From positions 1 to 9,722 of the forward strand of contig JADLDX010000004.1 in assembly GCA_020846515.1 (NCBI GenBank): a stretch of 9,722 nucleotides of DNA. The letters run 5' to 3'. The notes below the pieces were generated by a model. That model was not told the DNA's origin. It did no database searches and was given only the letters and a program-made list of their open reading frames with translations. This stretch comes from Pirellulaceae bacterium (lineage in GTDB: Bacteria; Planctomycetota; Planctomycetia; Pirellulales; Pirellulaceae). Both the position numbers and the translations under genes were made by a program. Below, in pieces: positions 8,401-9,722 of the stretch; the first letter of the stretch is position 1; each line of letters starts with the position of its first letter.

Positions 8401-9462
8401 ATGTCTCAGCGGCAAACACTTACCTACCTGTCACAACGTCTGGAAAGCGTCGGTATCGAACCGAAAACTCGCTTTGGCCAGAACTTTCTGATCGATCTGA
8501 ACCTGGTAGAACTGATCGCGCGCAGTGCTCAACTGACCAGTAAAGACGTGGTGCTCGAGGTTGGTACGGGGATGGGATCGCTGACCCGGCTGTTGGCCGC
8601 TCAAGCCGCGCATGTAGTGACCGTCGAAATTGATTCGCACATAGCGCCGCTGGCTCGCGAAGAGTTTGCGGAATTCAACAATGTTACGCTTCTGGAACGA
8701 GATGCACGTAAGAACAAAAGCCAATTTGATCCAGTGGTATTGGAAACCCTGCGCGAGAAGTTGGCCGCCGTGCCCGGTGGGAAATTGAAGCTCGTGGCCA
8801 ACTTGCCCTATAACGTGGCCACGCCGATCATCTCGAATCTTTTAAGTGTCGACCCCTGGCCCACACGCATCGTGGTCACTATTCAAAAGGAATTGGCCGA
8901 CCGTATCGTGGCCGAGCCGCGCACGAAGGACTATGGTGCTCTGAGTATCTGGATTCAGGCGCAGGCCAAGGCGCAGATCGTGCGCGTCATGCCACCATCG
9001 GTCTTTTGGCCGCGCCCCAAGGTTGACTCAGCCATCGTAGATATTCGTACCCAAAGTGTATTGCGGAAACGCATCGTAGATGTCGAGTTCTTTCATAACT
9101 TTGTGCGCAGCACTTTCTTGCACCGCCGCAAGTTTTTACGCAGTGCCCTCATCGGCAGCATGAAGGACCATTTGGACAAGTCGGCCATCGACGAGATCCT
9201 GGCCAAACTTGAGATTCGACCGGATTGTCGGGCCGAACAGCTATCAGTCGAGGAAATGATTGATCTGGCCGCTGCCGCCCTGCCCTACTGGCAAGCTGGA
9301 AATCCAAACGCCAAACCGTCGGCCAAGAGTCGTCGAGCCAATCGCGAAAGTACACAAGTGGCGAACTTGGATGACAACGATCAACAGGCGGATTCGCTGA
9401 CCGATCGATGGACAGATCAAGATGAAGATCAAGATCAAGGAGGAGACGAATCGGATGAGTAA
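8401..9462 (+). CDS. rsmA: 16S rRNA dimethyladenosine transferase RsmA/KsgA
   Basis: The 353-aa SAM-dependent methyltransferase dimethylates the two adjacent adenosines in the 3'-terminal hairpin of 16S rRNA (A1518/A1519 in E. coli) late in small-subunit assembly. Motifs: FGQNFL (25-30), SAM-binding VLEVGTGMGSLT (51-62), VEID (75-78), catalytic NLPYN (134-138), RPKVDSAIV (205-213) and the C-terminal-domain FLHRRKFLRSAL (239-250). Between the SAM-ribose motif and NLPY it has about 30 residues (DARKNKSQF..GGKLK), slightly more than in E. coli. The family normally ends near 270-290 residues; here roughly 55 more follow, first basic (KSRRANRES), then strongly acidic (DQDEDQDQGGDESDE). No strong Shine-Dalgarno precedes the ATG; an AAGG lies 12 bases upstream inside the ribE end. 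It follows ribE by 8 bases and overlaps the kinase start by 8. Confidence 0.96.
   Translation: MSQRQTLTYLSQRLESVGIEPKTRFGQNFLIDLNLVELIARSAQLTSKDVVLEVGTGMGSLTRLLAAQAAHVVTVEIDSHIAPLAREEFAEFNNVTLLERDARKNKSQFDPVVLETLREKLAAVPGGKLKLVANLPYNVATPIISNLLSVDPWPTRIVVTIQKELADRIVAEPRTKDYGALSIWIQAQAKAQIVRVMPPSVFWPRPKVDSAIVDIRTQSVLRKRIVDVEFFHNFVRSTFLHRRKFLRSALIGSMKDHLDKSAIDEILAKLEIRPDCRAEQLSVEEMIDLAAAALPYWQAGNPNAKPSAKSRRANRESTQVANLDDNDQQADSLTDRWTDQDEDQDQGGDESDE
9437..9445 (+). promoter_or_regulatory. Strong Shine-Dalgarno of the kinase, inside rsmA
   Basis: AAGGAGGAG is the best ribosome-binding site in the window, with its centre about 9-11 bases before the kinase ATG at 9455. It is made from the codons of the rsmA acidic tail. 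Together with the ATGAGTAA overlap this points to coupled translation, with ribosomes ending on rsmA able to restart on the kinase. Confidence 0.75.
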
Positions 9463-9722
9463 CTCAAATCCTGGTGACGCCAACTTCGGTGAATTGCCCG
9501 AAGGATTTCGGCTTGGTCCCTATACGATCATGCATAAATTAGGCAGCGGCGGAATGGCCGATGTTTACTTTGCCATGCATGAAGAACTGCACAGACCGGC
9601 GGCGATAAAAGTCCTGCGTCCATCGTTGGCTGCTGACGAAGCCAACTTGCAGCGCTTTATGCAAGAGGCGCGGGCTGCGGCTTCACTGGTGCATCCCAAT
9701 ATCGTTCAGGTATACGACGTCG
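9455..9722 (+). CDS. N-terminal part of a Hanks-type Ser/Thr protein kinase (runs off the window)
   Basis: The frame opens at ATG 9455 and stays open to the window end, giving 89 codons of a eukaryotic-like Ser/Thr kinase, which phosphorylates protein Ser/Thr in signalling. Visible kinase subdomains: glycine loop LGSGGMADVY (29-38), the ATP-binding lysine in AAIKVL (K52), the subdomain III glutamate in FMQEARAAASL (E71), and HPNIVQVYDV (80-89). All three expected residues are present, so an active kinase is likely, but the catalytic loop, any membrane segment and any sensor domain lie beyond the window. The short N-terminus has no signal. It overlaps rsmA by 8 bases and carries a strong Shine-Dalgarno. 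Such kinases are numerous in planctomycetes; the target cannot be inferred. Confidence 0.95.
   Translation, partial: MSNSNPGDANFGELPEGFRLGPYTIMHKLGSGGMADVYFAMHEELHRPAAIKVLRPSLAADEANLQRFMQEARAAASLVHPNIVQVYDV

Overview
This looks like a piece of a planctomycete chromosome, most likely a Pirellula/Rhodopirellula-like member of the Pirellulaceae. The case rests on protein families typical of that phylum: the C-terminal end of what looks like a DUF1598 protein, a DUF1570-like exported gluzincin metallopeptidase, and a bacterial Hanks-type Ser/Thr kinase. These sit among scattered housekeeping genes with few strong Shine-Dalgarno sites, a loose gene arrangement also common in that phylum. The lineage is an inference from families remembered, not from a search.

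Left part (1-790): the 3' end of a plus-strand gene closes with a strong intrinsic terminator. Next comes a complete minus-strand tRNA-Glu(TTC) with its own recognisable promoter and terminator. Middle-left (791-4451), all minus strand: full-length mutS, preceded by a small exported HExxH metallopeptidase. Middle (4642-6150), plus strand: an exported M20-family amidohydrolase. It converges on enolase (6279-7559, minus), and the gap between them holds two perfect hairpins.

Right part (7691-9722), plus strand: enolase is divergent from a tight cluster of riboflavin synthase (ribE), 16S rRNA dimethyladenosine transferase (rsmA/ksgA) and the start of a Ser/Thr protein kinase that runs off the window. 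rsmA and the kinase overlap by 8 bases, and the kinase Shine-Dalgarno lies inside the rsmA acidic tail, so the three are probably co-transcribed and the last two translationally coupled.

Most of the window is ordinary core genome. I see no CRISPR array, insertion sequence, phage gene, defence island or other new multi-gene system. The points worth a second look are small: a nine-C tract in mutS just before its clamp-binding motif, an in-frame 18-bp triplicate in the tail of riboflavin synthase, an rsmA tail fused to the kinase initiation signal, and the lineage-restricted exported proteins.
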